This document shows, in pieces, positions 1 through 11,489 of a stretch of DNA of 64,000 nucleotides; the first letter of the stretch is position 1; each line of letters opens with the position of its first letter. Origin of the DNA: Rhipicephalus microplus (taxonomy: Eukaryota > Arthropoda > Arachnida > Ixodida > Ixodidae); assembly GCF_043290135.1 (NCBI RefSeq), contig NC_134705.1:99946239-100010238 (forward strand), written 5' to 3'. The position numbers and the translations under genes are program-made. The notes under the pieces are model-generated. The model worked only from the letters and a program-made list of their open reading frames with translations. It was not told where the DNA came from and made no database searches.

Positions 1-433
1 ACGCTCGAACTTGAAGGCCACCAGCTCTCTTAAATGTATTTAACTTAAATGATCGTACCATTAAAAATAACGCTAGTAGCATGTGTCTATATTTTGATGA
101 CATGTCGGTAAAATTCGATGCCACTCTTTTGACATCATCCTGGTTCTATTCGTGAGATATAGCCGACCAAAAATACCAGGGTACAATTATCATGGCACGG
201 CGTGATTCATGAAATGGGGTGTAGGAATAGCGCTGTACATCAAAAGTTAATTTGTGGCCGATGTCAATGAACTTTTGTGTGTTTAGCCCTGTGTAGAGTG
301 TCTAGTAGTACGGCTTGAGAGTTTTGTTTTACAGCAATTCGCACGCCTCCATTAGGTCATAAATAGGAATTCTTTGAGTTTATGGAAACTTGGTAACTGA
401 ATTTTTTGGTCACAGACACAGACAATTTTTTTC
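1..433. other. Intergenic, no gene seen
   Basis: AT-rich sequence with no open reading frame or repeat that I can name. It leads directly into the SINE-like segment that follows. Confidence 0.5.
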
Positions 434-640
434 TCAAAACCTACGGGGCCGACGCCGGCGTCCGCTTTTCTGCGACACGAGCTCTACAACGCTATCGTGT
501 TGAATAACTGACATAGGCAGCATTGACTTGATGAATCCTAAGAATAAAGTTAAGTGTCCCAGCAGGAATTGAACTCTAGTATTCTGCTTGGCAATTAAGT
601 ATTCTACCACAGAGCCATGCCCGGCCTCGGTTATAGTTTT
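434..640 (-). repeat. tRNA-derived SINE-like element, second family
   Basis: On the minus strand a tRNA-like head runs from about 633 to 560. It has an A-box-like stretch (TGGCTCTGTGGTAGAATA) and a B-box-like stretch (AGTTCAATTCC), followed by a tail containing GACACTTAACTTTATTC. A second diverged copy with the same order (A box, B box, GACATTTATTTTT) lies on the plus strand near 19433. The GC-rich body at 440-490 resembles diverged segments at 59425-59485 and near 61395-61420. The head resembles a glycine-type tRNA but is too diverged to be a functional gene. Confidence 0.55.
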
Positions 641-1886
641 CAAATAGACCCCAATGTTTGTGTAACCTCAACTGTAGTTGCGGTACTAGCTATCAAATTT
701 TATAACTATTACATATGCACTCCTATGATACATCCGTGATGTCGAACCAACGTCAATTAAAGTCAGGCGCCATCCTGTGAGATATTTGTGTAGCAGAGTT
801 GAGGGCTACCATCCTCGTGAGTCCCACCGAAAACACTAATGCTTTATACCAGCCGGCCACTTCTAGTGTGTTTAATATCCATGTTTCTGTTGGCAATCTT
901 ATGAAACAGCAAATAACTGATAATGTTGTCACGGGTGTAAGAACTCCCCATAACAAATAAAACATATGTGGCTGTTTAACGTAATGTGCGCGAGGATTTG
1001 TTTATAGATTGAGCTACAATTCACGAGATCACTCAATAAAAAATTAAAGTACATTCACTTTGCATCCGCGTACTTCGCACAACATCGATTCTCAAAGTAT
1101 GTGGGATCTGCCAAATTTTTATCATAAATATTGTAACAATAATGCTAGTATATTAATTATTAGAACATGAACAATAGATGGACTGCAACAGAATAGGTTT
1201 TAGGTATTAATAAAACTAAATATATTCATACCTACAGCATACATAACAGGCAAACACTAGTACCCTATACATGACACACTAAAGTAGAGCTAGACTAGAA
1301 TATTGCATATTAGCACTTTACAATTCATTAAAAACCCTAAATAATTTAAATGCCTTATTCGGTTTGTTCAAATTGGATGTGCGCGATTACTTGATGTAAA
1401 GCTTTTCACTCAAACCTATCTAATGTTTTACGTTTGCATCATGCTGAATCATTGCTCAGATGTTTCTTGTATACATATTTCCCTTCTACTATGCTGTTTG
1501 TTTTTGTATGTGCAATCTGATGTATGTGCTACCCTCTGTAGGCCCCGAGATGCTCTCAAGTTGTTTACTCAGCTTTTTGTCGGGGGGATCACTACCAAGC
1601 ACGTTTCTTGTTGGAAACAAAGTGGATTCTGATGCTTACTTCTACTGACACAGAACTAAGAACACTCCAGCATGACTGAGCATATTGTATCTTAGACACT
1701 CTATCTTGTGAAACTCTTGGTGATTCCTTCTGTCTTTATTTTAGGCTTCCGGGTACGGATGGGCTGTAGAGAAGGAGCCAAAGTCGCCTGGGCAGCTGAA
1801 GATGAATTCTGCAAGTGTTTGCATGACAACAATATATTAATCTAACACTACATGCACTACCTTGTCAATATTTGAGGTTTTGTATT
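641..1886. other. Intergenic AT-rich DNA with one possible exon
   Basis: No convincing gene. At 1724-1744 a pyrimidine-rich tract ends in TTTATTTTAG, a good splice-acceptor match. It is followed by a short stretch open in two frames to stops near 1845, which could be a terminal exon of an upstream gene, but nothing else supports it. Confidence 0.3.
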
Positions 1887-1888
1887 GC

Positions 1889-1987
<99 letters not shown>

Positions 1988-1991
1988 TATA

Positions 1992-2048
<57 letters not shown>
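1887..2048. repeat. (CA)n followed by (TA)n microsatellite
   Basis: A run of CA dinucleotides to about 1937 continues as about 110 bp of nearly pure TA. The first LTR element begins immediately after it at 2049, and TA sequence resumes directly after that element at 7143, so this tract was the insertion target. The long IYIYIY and HTHTHT reading frames across it are repeat artefacts. Confidence 0.9.
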
Positions 2049-2050
<2 letters not shown>

Positions 2051-2187
2051 CTACGGGGCGCCACAAATGAACATTCTAGAAAAGAGGACGATGTTTAGCG
2101 CGAGCTCGTGCCGACCGGGCTCCATATTGTATGCCTGCCTGTTTACCGAAAGTAAAGGCATTTTTCAGACGCCTTCTCCCCGTAACA
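2049..2187 (+). repeat. 5' LTR of first Gypsy element
   Basis: Begins TGCTACGGGGCGCC and ends CCCCGTAACA. Matches the copy at 7004-7142 except at two positions. At 139 bp it is short for an LTR. Confidence 0.92.
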
Positions 2188-2267
2188 TTTTGGTGGAGAG
2201 TGCGGGTCTTCCCACAGTCAACACCACGACGATTCTACGCAGCGGACGTTCCTTGGCTGCCTGTGCG

Positions 2268-3491
2268 ATGCCTGATCAAGACGAACACGAGGATTCTTCG
2301 GAGACTACCCCAAGCGTGCTTCGTCCAACTACGCAGCCACCAACAGCACCGCATCCAGCTGCTACTAACCGCACCATCGTCCTGACTCAACCGCGTCACC
2401 CAGGCACATTTTCGGGCAGTGACAGTACTGACGTGGAGGAATGGCTTCAGCTGTACGAAAGGGTGAGCGCTCTTTACAACTGGGATCCGACGCTCATGTT
2501 GGCCAATATTATTTTGTACCTTGATGGTACAGCTAAACTTTGGTTTTCCAACCACGAGGAAGATATCACGAGTTGGGACATCTGTAAGCAAAAACTCATC
2601 GATCTCTTCGGCAAGCCCATCGGGCGTCGTCGTGCTGCGCAGAAAGAACTAGCGTCCCGACTCCAGTCCGGCACCGAGTCGTACGTCACATACATACAGC
2701 ATGTGCTCGCCCTCTGCCGGAAGGTTGATGACAAGATGCCGGAATCTGAAAAGGTCGCGCACATCCTCAAAGGAATCGCCGATGACGCTTTCAATCTCCT
2801 CGTATATCGAAACTCATCGACCGTAGATGACGTTATTAATGAATGCCGACGCTTCGAAGACGCGAAAAGTCGCCGCATCACTCCGCACTTTTCGCGTCTT
2901 CCCAACACGGCTGCGACATCAACCTGCGAGGACGCCCGTTTGGCACCAGCCCATGCTGCTTCCGACAATATCGTGCGCATCGTGCGCCACGAAATCGAAG
3001 CAGCATCTCCTCTGTCTGACCAAGTCCAGGCTCCTGACGACTCTCGCGCCACGATTTCCTTAATCAAGAGTGTCGTACGCCAGGAACTAGCCAACGCCGG
3101 ACTTCAGACGCTATGCCCCGTTAACCGACCTGACTACCGACTGCCCAGTACACCTAATATGTCCCGCGGACCGAACAACCACCCACGTTACCGGAACCCG
3201 GCAGAATGGCGAACTTCCGATGACAGACCGATCTGCTTCAACTGTGGACGAGTGGGCCATATTTCACGTCATTGCCGCACTTTCTGGGGTTGGCAGCCAT
3301 GGTCGCATTATGCCAACACCCGACGCCCACCTGCTGGCTCTCGGATGCCGATCTACACGGCACAAGATGATGCTTCGCCATCCAGGCCCGCCCAACCAAG
3401 CCGCTCTCCGTCACCCTCTGGACGCATGTCCCGCTCAACTAACCGACGTCGCTCCCCCTCGCCCTCCTACCACCAGTCCTCGGAAAACTGA
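2268..3491 (+). CDS. gag: Gag polyprotein of Ty3/Gypsy element
   Basis: Structural protein that packages the element RNA. A 407-residue frame from the ATG at 2268. The open frame extends further upstream through the LTR and the microsatellite, but that part is not protein-like, and this ATG is the first to give a hydrophilic, gag-like N-terminus. Residues about 45-180 resemble the retrotransposon gag domain ([14 protein letters not shown], then AKLWF). A CX2CX4HX4C zinc knuckle ([14 protein letters not shown]) sits near residue 322, followed by a Ser/Arg/Pro-rich tail. The frame is intact. It ends in TGA directly after the heptamer GGAAAAC; pol continues in the -1 frame. Confidence 0.88.
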   Translation: MPDQDEHEDSSETTPSVLRPTTQPPTAPHPAATNRTIVLTQPRHPGTFSGSDSTDVEEWLQLYERVSALYNWDPTLMLANIILYLDGTAKLWFSNHEEDITSWDICKQKLIDLFGKPIGRRRAAQKELASRLQSGTESYVTYIQHVLALCRKVDDKMPESEKVAHILKGIADDAFNLLVYRNSSTVDDVINECRRFEDAKSRRITPHFSRLPNTAATSTCEDARLAPAHAASDNIVRIVRHEIEAASPLSDQVQAPDDSRATISLIKSVVRQELANAGLQTLCPVNRPDYRLPSTPNMSRGPNNHPRYRNPAEWRTSDDRPICFNCGRVGHISRHCRTFWGWQPWSHYANTRRPPAGSRMPIYTAQDDASPSRPAQPSRSPSPSGRMSRSTNRRRSPSPSYHQSSEN

Positions 3492-6400
3492 CGGGCGCAG
3501 CTCCTAGAGGTGAGCCTGCTTCGACGACCCGACCCAAAATTCCTCTAGACACGATACCCGGACACAACAACTTGATTAAAGTAAATGTTGACGGTACTTC
3601 TGTGGCAGCACTCATTGACACCGGCGCTCACATCTCAGTCATGAACTCCAGCCTTTGTGCTCGACTCAAGAAAGTGCTCACTCCTGCTCCGATCACTCTT
3701 GTCCGAGTAGCTGATGGTGCAACACCAGCGGTCACCGGGATGTGTGCCGCCCGTGTCACTGTTGCTGGACGTCATACCACTGTTCTGTTTTACGTACTGG
3801 ACCACTGCCCACATGACATCATATTGGGACTCGATTTTCTGTCGGAACATTCCGCCCTAATTGACTGTTCTGCTGGTGTTGTTCAGCTCGTCCTACCACA
3901 CGCCGTTGACCCTCCTGATCCTGCGCCGCCAAAGCTATGCTCCGCCGACTTTGTTCGCCTATCTTGCCGAGCTGTGACGTATATCGACGTCTCTTCTGAT
4001 CCGCCTGTGGCTGACGGCGATTATGTCATTTCACCTAATCCTACAGTACTCTGTTCGCTCAATGTTGCGTTCCCTCACACCATCATCACAATGAAGAACA
4101 ACGTGGCATGTCTCCCTATTGTGAATTTTGGACTTTGCTCTGAAGTGCTGCCACGAGGAATATCCCTTGCAACCCTTGCCCCAGCCGGCGACTTCCACAT
4201 ATCGGCCTTAACAGAGGATACACCGTCATCTACAAATATTCAGTCGCGCAGTACACTAGACTGCATAACTGGAATGATTGCCTCTGATCTCCCGGCCGAG
4301 GATGTGTCTGCGCTTCGTGGCCTTCTTGCGTCGTATGAAGACGTCTTTGATCTCTGCGACCGACCCCTAGGTCAAACGACCGTCGTAAAACATCGGATCA
4401 ACACCGGTGATGCAAATCCAGTACACTGGCGACCCTATCGAGTTTCCTCCACCGAGCGCCACGTGATCCAGCAAGAAGTCGACAAGATGCTTGCCCGAGA
4501 CATCATTGAACCTTCTTCAAGTCCTTGGGCTTCGCCCGTTGTGCTTGTGAGAAAGAAGGATAACAGCTGGCGCTTCTGTGTCGACTACAGAAATCTTAAC
4601 AAGGTTACGAAAAAAGACGTATATCCTCTGCCGCGGATAGACGACGCTCTTGACTGCCTTAGTGGCGCAAATTATTTCTCTTCCATGGACCTTCGTTCCG
4701 GGTACTGGCAGATATCAGTTGATGATCTGGACCGTGAAAAGACGGCATTTATAACTCCCGACGGGCTCTATCAGTTCAAAGTAATGCCGTTCGGTTTATG
4801 CAATGCCCCGGCTACATTCGAACGAATGATGGACGCTCTTCTTCACGGTTTCAAGTGGTCAATCTGCTTATGCTACCTTGATGACGTCATTGTTTTTTCG
4901 CCAACTTTCGAAACACACCTCGAGCGTCTCTCAATAATTTTTTCGGTTTTCCGCAAAGCAGGGCTCCAACTAAACTCGTCGAAATGTCACTTCGGCCGCC
5001 GGCAGCTTACTGTCCTTGGACACCTTATCGATTCTTCTGGTGTTCGTCCCGATCCTGAGAAAATCCGTGCCGTCAAAGATTTCCCTGTGCCGACCTCTGC
5101 GAACGATGTTCGAAGCTTTCTGGCCCTTTGTTCTTACTTTCGTAGATTTGTGCGGAATTTTGCTGACGTCGCACGACCACTCACGGAACTACTAAAAAAA
5201 AATGTGACTTTTGTGTGGGGACCTGAACAAACCAGAGCATTCGTTGAACTGACGAGTAGACTTACGACGCCACCGATTCTCGGCCACTTTGATATATGCG
5301 CTTCAACGGAAGTGCGTACAGACGCCAGCGGCCACGCCATCGGAGCCGTTTTGGCACAACGACAGCATGGCTGCGAGCGCGTTATTGCATACGCTAGCCG
5401 TCTCTTATCGCCAGCAGAGCGAAATTACTCCATCACAGAACGTGAATGCCTCGCACTCGTCTGGGCAGTGGCTAAATTTCGGCCTTATTTGTATGGACGC
5501 CCGTTCACGGTTGTCACTGATCACCACGCCTTATGCTGGTTGTCGTCCTTAAAAGATCCTAGTGGACGTCTCGGCCGGTGGGCTCTACGGCTACAGGAAT
5601 ATTACTACACGGTTGTCTACAAATCAGGTCGCCACCATGAGGATGCTGATTGCTTGTCGCGTCATCCAGTAGACGCAGCAGACCTTTCTGAGAGCGATGA
5701 GTCTACTTGCGTTTTGGCACTTTCCGCGTTTAGCAACATCGGAGATCAGCAACGCCGTGATCCTCACCTCAGAGATATAATCCTTCGGCTTAGTGGTCCC
5801 ACAACTCCTCCTTCTCTCCGTATGTTCCTGCTCCAAGATGGCGTCTTATATCGCTACAGCATGCATCCTGACGGACCTGAGCTGCTGTTGGTCATACCAC
5901 AACATATGCGTCAGACTGTCCTTGCACAGTTGCATGATATTCCGACAGCTGGTCACCTGGGAGTTTCAAGAACTTATGACCGCGTTCGACGTCGCTTCTT
6001 TTGGCCCGGTATTTACCGATCCGTCTGCCGTTACGTCGCCTAATGCAAATCCTGTCAACACCGCAAAAAACCAGCAACCCTAAAGCGGGACGCCTTCAAC
6101 CCATTCAGATCCCATCCGAACCATTTTATAGGGTAGGTGTTGACTTACTAGGACCGTTTCTTTTATCGGCGAGCGGAAACAAGTGGATAGCAGTCGCCAC
6201 GGATTACACCACTCGGTATGCAATCACACGGGCCCTTCCTACCAGTTGTGCGACCGACGTCGCTGACTTTCTTCTAGAAGACGTCATATTACACCACGGC
6301 GCTCCTCGGCAACTGCTCACCGATCGGGGTCGCTACTTTTTATCACAAGTTATCCAAGACATATTGCACTCTTGCGCTACAAAGCACAAGTTCACAACAG

Positions 6401-7053
6401 CGTATCATCCTCATACCAACGGGCTCACGGAGCGGCTAAATAGAACCATCACGGACATGCTCGCCATGTACGTTTCTTCCGACCATCGTGACTGGGACTT
6501 CGCCCTTCCATTTGTAACTTTTGCCTATAATACGTCTCGGCATGACACTGCAGGTTTCTCGCCATTTTTCCTCCTGTACGGACGAGAACCTACGTTGCCT
6601 TTCGACACGCTCCTTCCTGCCGTTGGCCACATGTCTGAATATGCCCGCGATGTGATTTCTAGAGCTCTAAAGGCACGTGAGATTGCTCGCCGGCGTCTGA
6701 GCGATTCGCAGGAACGACAACGACAGGTCTACAACGCGTGCCATCGTGATGTCCACTTCAGTCAAGGTGACACAGTCCTTCTCTGGACGCCGTCGCGGCG
6801 AGTTGGCCTATGCGAAAAGCTGACTTCACCGTACTCGGGTCCGTACCGTGTGGTGCGCCAAGTCACCGACGTGACATATGAAATTGAACCTCTTAACGCC
6901 ACCAGCGCGCGATCGTGTTCTGACATTGTTCACGTCACTCGGCTGAAACGATTTTACTCAGACCAACCAAGCACCGAGACGGTGCCTTCGCCGCCGGGGG
7001 TGATGCTACGGGGCGCCACAAATGAACATTCTAGAAAAGAGGACGATGTTTAG
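3443..7053 (+). pseudogene. pol: Pol polyprotein of Ty3/Gypsy element, two lesions
   Basis: The pol frame opens at 3443, overlapping gag by 49 bases; the first ATG in it is at 3572. Protease: ALIDTGA at about 3614-3634. Reverse transcriptase: FCVDYRNLNK, then YLDD at 4874-4885. RNase H: the RTDAS motif near 5316 and TERECLALVWA near 5440. Integrase: an HHCC zinc domain begins near 5934. A TAA stop at 6041-6043 interrupts this zinc domain, and a single-base frame change follows at roughly 6080-6095. The rest reads in another frame: DDE core with D near 6141, D near 6323 and E near 6429, then a GPY-type C-terminal segment ending inside the 3' LTR at 7053. Apart from these two breaks, all domains look complete. 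Confidence 0.9.
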
Positions 7054-7138
7054 CGCGAGCTCGTGCAGACCGGGCTCCATATTGTAAGCCTGCCTGTTTA
7101 CCGAAAGTAAAGGCATTTTTCAGACGCCTTCTCCCCGT

Positions 7139-7142
<4 letters not shown>
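7004..7142 (+). repeat. 3' LTR of first Gypsy element
   Basis: 139 bp, same boundaries as the 5' LTR, with two substitutions. The pol stop codon lies inside it. (TA)n sequence follows immediately. Confidence 0.92.
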
Positions 7143-7168
<26 letters not shown>

Positions 7169-7170
<2 letters not shown>

Positions 7171-7727
7171 TAAGGAAAGAATTGTTTACTTAAGGGCTCG
7201 TGTTTCTGCGTTCTACACAATATTAATGATATCTAACAGACAATAATGCTAAGGAAAGTATAGGGGAAGATATCAGACCTTGTTGTAATGTAAATACGAA
7301 GAAACAAATGTGGGTGAAAAGATAACTTGCCGAGGGAAGGACCCGAACCTGCGACCTTAGAATGACGCATTCGAAGTTTTACCACTGAGCTACCACGACA
7401 GCTAACCCCCCAGCCACTTTATTGGGTTTATATGTGAATTCAACGTGGGAGTGTCCGTCAGTGCCACCAGTAGCCATGGCGGCGAGTGTGGCACACTCTT
7501 GTGAGTCTGTTTGGCGCCCGTAGCACGTGAACTAATTACGAGTGGGCAGCTGACCAATAGTCCCTCGTATACAACCTGAAGTCACTAAGTCTGCCAGTAT
7601 GAGACCCTCGTTAATGAATTAAGGAAAGAAGTGTTTACTAAAGGGCTCGTTTTTCTGTGTTCTACACAATAATAATGATATCTAACAGACAGTAATGCCA
7701 AGGAAAGTATAGGGGAAGATATTAGAA
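7169..7727. repeat. 1.25 copies of a 447-bp repeat unit with tRNA-like segment
   Basis: The roughly 110 bases starting at 7169 (AATAAGGAAAGAATTGTTTA) recur with few changes from 7616, giving a 447-bp period. Inside the unit, on the minus strand at about 7324-7407, is a tRNA-like stretch with an A-box match (TAGCTCAGTGGTAAAACTT) and a B-box match (GGTTCGGGTCC). A related tRNA-like stretch occurs near 37200. This suggests a tRNA-derived repeat that can occur in tandem. No gene lies here. Confidence 0.7.
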
Positions 7728-7733
7728 CAAACT

Positions 7734-7736
<3 letters not shown>

Positions 7737-7804
<68 letters not shown>
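7737..7804. repeat. (TA)n microsatellite
   Basis: About 68 bp of TA repeats directly abutting the left end of the second LTR element. TA repeats resume at that element's right end, so this was its target site. Confidence 0.9.
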
Positions 7805-7807
<3 letters not shown>

Positions 7808-7954
7808 AAGACAGTAGCAGCGTTGGAGTGTCGACGGCATTTATTAGGTCGAATCACCTCATCGACCCTTCGAACGAAGACGACGTTTTTCGTGATGATG
7901 ATTATATACAGATGAAGAAGATGAAGGTCAAACGTTGTAAATATTGTACTTACA
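7805..7954 (-). repeat. 3' LTR of minus-strand Gypsy element
   Basis: 150 bp, TG...CA on the minus strand, paired with 12888-13037. Confidence 0.88.
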
Positions 7955-8139
7955 CTAATTTCCCCCTCGCGCGAAAGTGGCCAATGAGGCCGCTGTTTAT
8001 GACGGTGGTGTACGGCGCGCGAATGGTTTTAGGCGCGACACGTGAACAACCTCCGTACCACGAAAACGGCCATCGGGAGGCATGACAACAGGAGTTACTC
8101 GATAGTTAATAGGAGACGTCTGCTCGACTATAGCGTAGG

Positions 8140-11100
8140 GGCCGATGAAACGTCAGTGAAACTTATCACACAGACCGGGAACCCGCGTTGGGGTCCACAA
8201 CAGTACTTCGTCTCTAGTATTGAAGTGAACAACGCGGTGGACGCCATCGCAGCGAGTCTTCCGCTCTTGTTGGCTTGCCTGTGTATTGAGGTGGGCGCGT
8301 CGGTGACAATCGGCCAGGCGAGACATTAAGTGCTCCCTCGATGACGATGACGAGTTCACAGGGACGTCAAAAAAGTAGATGTCGAGCGGAGATGTTGGTT
8401 GACGGCCATAGACGAGAAAGAATGGGGAATAGCCCATGATGCGCTGCGTAGCGGTATTGTACGCAAAAGTCACGAATGGCAGGATGGTATCCTAGTTCGT
8501 GTGGTCAGCGTTGATATACATAGATATCATGTCGGTCAAAGTTCGATGGAAGTGCTCTGTGAGGCCGTTAGCCTGGGGATGGTGGCTGGATGTCGTGTTA
8601 TGAATCGTATTACGTGCATGGAGGACTTGTTCGAGTAGTTTCGAGAGAAACACCTTGCCGCGATCGCTTAATAAGATGCGTGGTGCACCATGTCTTAGAA
8701 AGATTGCCCCAGAAAAAATGTGGCAATGTCTTCTACTGATCCTGAAAGAAGTGCAGCTGTTTCGGCGTACCTTGTTAAGTGGTCAACTGCTGTGACAATG
8801 CAGCGCCCGTCGCTAGCTGACTTTGGTAGTGGTCTGTAGAGGTCAATGCCAATGACATCGAAGGGAGCGTCAGGACACGGAAGAGGTTGTAGAAGACCGG
8901 CCGGGGAGAAAGTGGGTCGCTTGCGGCGTTGACATAGCGAGCATGACGCAACATATCGCGCTACGCAGTTGGAAAGGCCAGGCCAGGCAAAACGACTGCG
9001 GATGCGTTCGTCGGTTTTTTGAAAACCGAGATGACCAGCCTTGGGGTCATCGTGAAACGCCTCGAAAATCTGCGCCCTTAGGGAACGAGGAGCAACAGGA
9101 ACCCAGCGCTCTCTTTCGGGGTGGAAGACAAAGCGGTAAAGGATTGAGTTTTCAGTCTTGAAGTTCCGCAGCTTTCGATGGGCGCGAGCGTTGGGAGGAC
9201 GAGAGGAGCCTTTAGGGCGCTGCAATATAGAGCGACAGTAAGTGTCGCTGCGTTGGTGGTATGCAAACGTGTCCTTGTTGAAGGTAGAAAGAAAATCGAC
9301 AGCGGCGAGTGAATGAACTGACGGAGGCACTTTGATGGGTTCACTCACAGTTGGCGACAGGCCAGGAGTGCCTGATGAGGATTGTAAAGGACATCGACTA
9401 AGGGCATCGACATCGTTGTTTTCTTGCCGAATTTATAGATAACGTCAAACTCGTATTCTTGGAGACGAAGTATCCAGCGACCGAGACGTCCAGACAAATT
9501 CTTCAACATCGACAGCCAGCACAAAGCGTGGTGGTCAGTGACGACGGTAAAGTGGCGGCCGTGAAGATATGGTCGAAACTTCTGGATGGCCCAGACAACG
9601 GCGAGACACTCCTGCTCGGTGATGGTGTAGTTTTTCTCTACGCTGTGAGGGTGCGACTTGCGTATGCGATCACGCTTTCGTCATAACGCTCTGTGTGTTG
9701 CAGAAGTACAGCGCCGAGTCCGTGTCCGCTGGCATCAGTATGGAGGAGAGTGGGTGCGGCGTTATCGAAATGACAAAGCACTGGCTCAGACGTGAGGGCA
9801 CGTTTCGAGGTGTCAAAAGCCATTTGGCATTCTTCCGACCATACGTATGATGCTCCCGAAGAAAGGAGTTGGTGAAGTGGCGCAGCAATGGTGGCGCAGT
9901 CTCGTATAAAGCGCCGGAAATACGAGGCAAGGCCAAGAAAGCTTCGGAGCTTTTTGACGCGTTAAGGCACCGGGAAGTGAAGAACGGCGATAATCTTGTC
10001 GGCATCAGGCCGGATACTATCTTTGCTGACGAGATGTCCGAGTACTTTAATACTTTTGCTAGCAAAGTGGCACTTCTTGGTGTTGAGCTGAAGGCCAGCA
10101 GCTGCGAGACACGTCAGAACTTCATCCAGGCGCTGCAAGTGCTGTTCGAATGAAGATAATATGACGATGTCGTCAAGGTAACATAAGCATAATTTCCACT
10201 TAAGGCCCCACAATATAGTGTCTCTTAGTCGTTTAAACGGTGCTTGCGCATTGCAGAGGCCGAAAGGCATGACGTTAAATTCGTAAAGCCCATCGGATGT
10301 GGCAAAGGCAGTTTTTTCCTTGTCATCCTCGTGCATTATAATTTGCCAATAACCGGAGTGCAGGTCAAGGCTCGAAAAATATTCCGCTCCTTGTAAGGAA
10401 TCTAAGGCATCATCAATGCGAGGCAAGGAATATACGTCTCTTCTGGTTACTTTGTTAAATGCGCCGTAGTCAACGCAGAATCGCACCGAACTGTCTTTTT
10501 TTCTTACGAGAACGACAGGTGACGATCAAGGGCTTGAGGAGGGGCGGATGATGTTTTGCTTGAGTATATCAGCAACGTTCTTGTCGATGATCTCGCGTTC
10601 GCAAGAAGAAGCACGGTATGGTGGACGACGGACAATAGAAGTTCCGTCGGTGTGTATGCAATGAGCCACCGCAGAAGTCTGGCTTAGAGCAGTGGAATGT
10701 ACGTCGAAAGAAAATTTATGCTTAGACAACAACGCCAGTAGTTATTCTGCTTGCGGGGGAGTGAGATCCGTGCTGATGGTATTGACGAGAGGCGTAGTGG
10801 GTGGAGCATCTGTTTGTATTGAACGTGATTCCACCAGACCAGATCCGAATCCAATACAGTGATAGGTTGTGTGTCTACGCTGGAAACTACAATGGTGCCC
10901 TTGGTCAGCAGAATCGGCTCATTGGTGATATTCAGTACTGCGAGAAATGCGGTGCCATTGGAGAAGCGGACAAGACTCGATGAAAGTGCAATCCCTCTGG
11001 ATAGACAACGGGCTGATGGACTGACTAGGAGGTCAGCGTGGTTATTGGAGTCAGACATAACCATGATAACGTGCTCGTGGTTAGGTGGCGCAAGGAAGTT

Positions 11101-11480
11101 ATTGGCTGTTCGTAGCCGGTCACGTGATGATTTTGGGGAAATATCATCCGTCTATCGCATATGTATGAGTCGTTGTCGACAAGAGATGAAAGCAGCAGCA
11201 TCAAAAAGAAAGTCCCATTCTAAAATAAGCATAAAAGAACAAGAATCCTGCCCGGCAAACTGAATACGATGCCAGATTCCATCAATGAAAACTCTAACGG
11301 TGCACTGTGCTGATGGCCGTATCTGCCAGTCATTTGCGCTACGTAAGAGAGTGCCAGTATAAGGTGTGGTAACCTTACGTGGACGAGTACAGAAATCCGC
11401 ATAAATAATAGAAATAGCAGCCCCCGTGTCCACCAATGCCTGAACTGGTACCCCTTCCGCGTACACTAATAACAAGTTGG
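8140..11480 (-). pseudogene. pol: Pol pseudogene of minus-strand Gypsy element
   Basis: Reads leftward. Protease with ALVDTGAAIS near 11430. Reverse transcriptase at 10486-9962 with FCVDYGAFNK, PFGLCNA and CYLDD. RNase H with LLHTDASGHG near 9740. Integrase zinc domain (paired His, then CSLCQRRK) and core start between 9348 and 8695. Integrase C-terminal part (FAYNTA, VYGRQP, LLWTP) at 8473-8153. These blocks lie in different frames with stops between them, so the gene is non-functional. Domain order and spacing match the plus-strand pol at 3443-7053, and the two belong to related but distinct families. Confidence 0.88.
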
Positions 11481-11489
11481 CTGGGCCCT

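Larger units (their letters stand above)
2049..7142 (+). mobile_element. Ty3/Gypsy LTR retrotransposon, nearly complete
   Basis: A 5.09-kb element bounded by two 139-bp direct repeats that begin TG and end CA. Between them are gag, then pol in the order protease, reverse transcriptase, RNase H, integrase, which is the Ty3/Gypsy order. There is no envelope gene. A primer-binding-site candidate (TGGTGGAGAGTGCGGG) starts three bases after the 5' LTR, and a short purine tract (GGGGGTGA) precedes the 3' LTR. The LTRs differ at only two of 139 positions, so the insertion is recent. Both flanks are (TA)n, which hides the exact target duplication. Confidence 0.93.

Noticed and set aside
434..640. Functional tRNA gene
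   Set aside because: A and B boxes are present but acceptor and anticodon stems do not pair convincingly, and a diverged copy exists near 19433; it fits a SINE head.
1857..2098. Long HTHTHT and YIYIYI open frames on both strands
   Set aside because: Translation of the (CA)n/(TA)n microsatellite; only the gag part from 2268 is protein-like.
2049..7142. Endogenous retrovirus with envelope
   Set aside because: The integrase frame ends inside the 3' LTR and there is no room or frame for an env gene.
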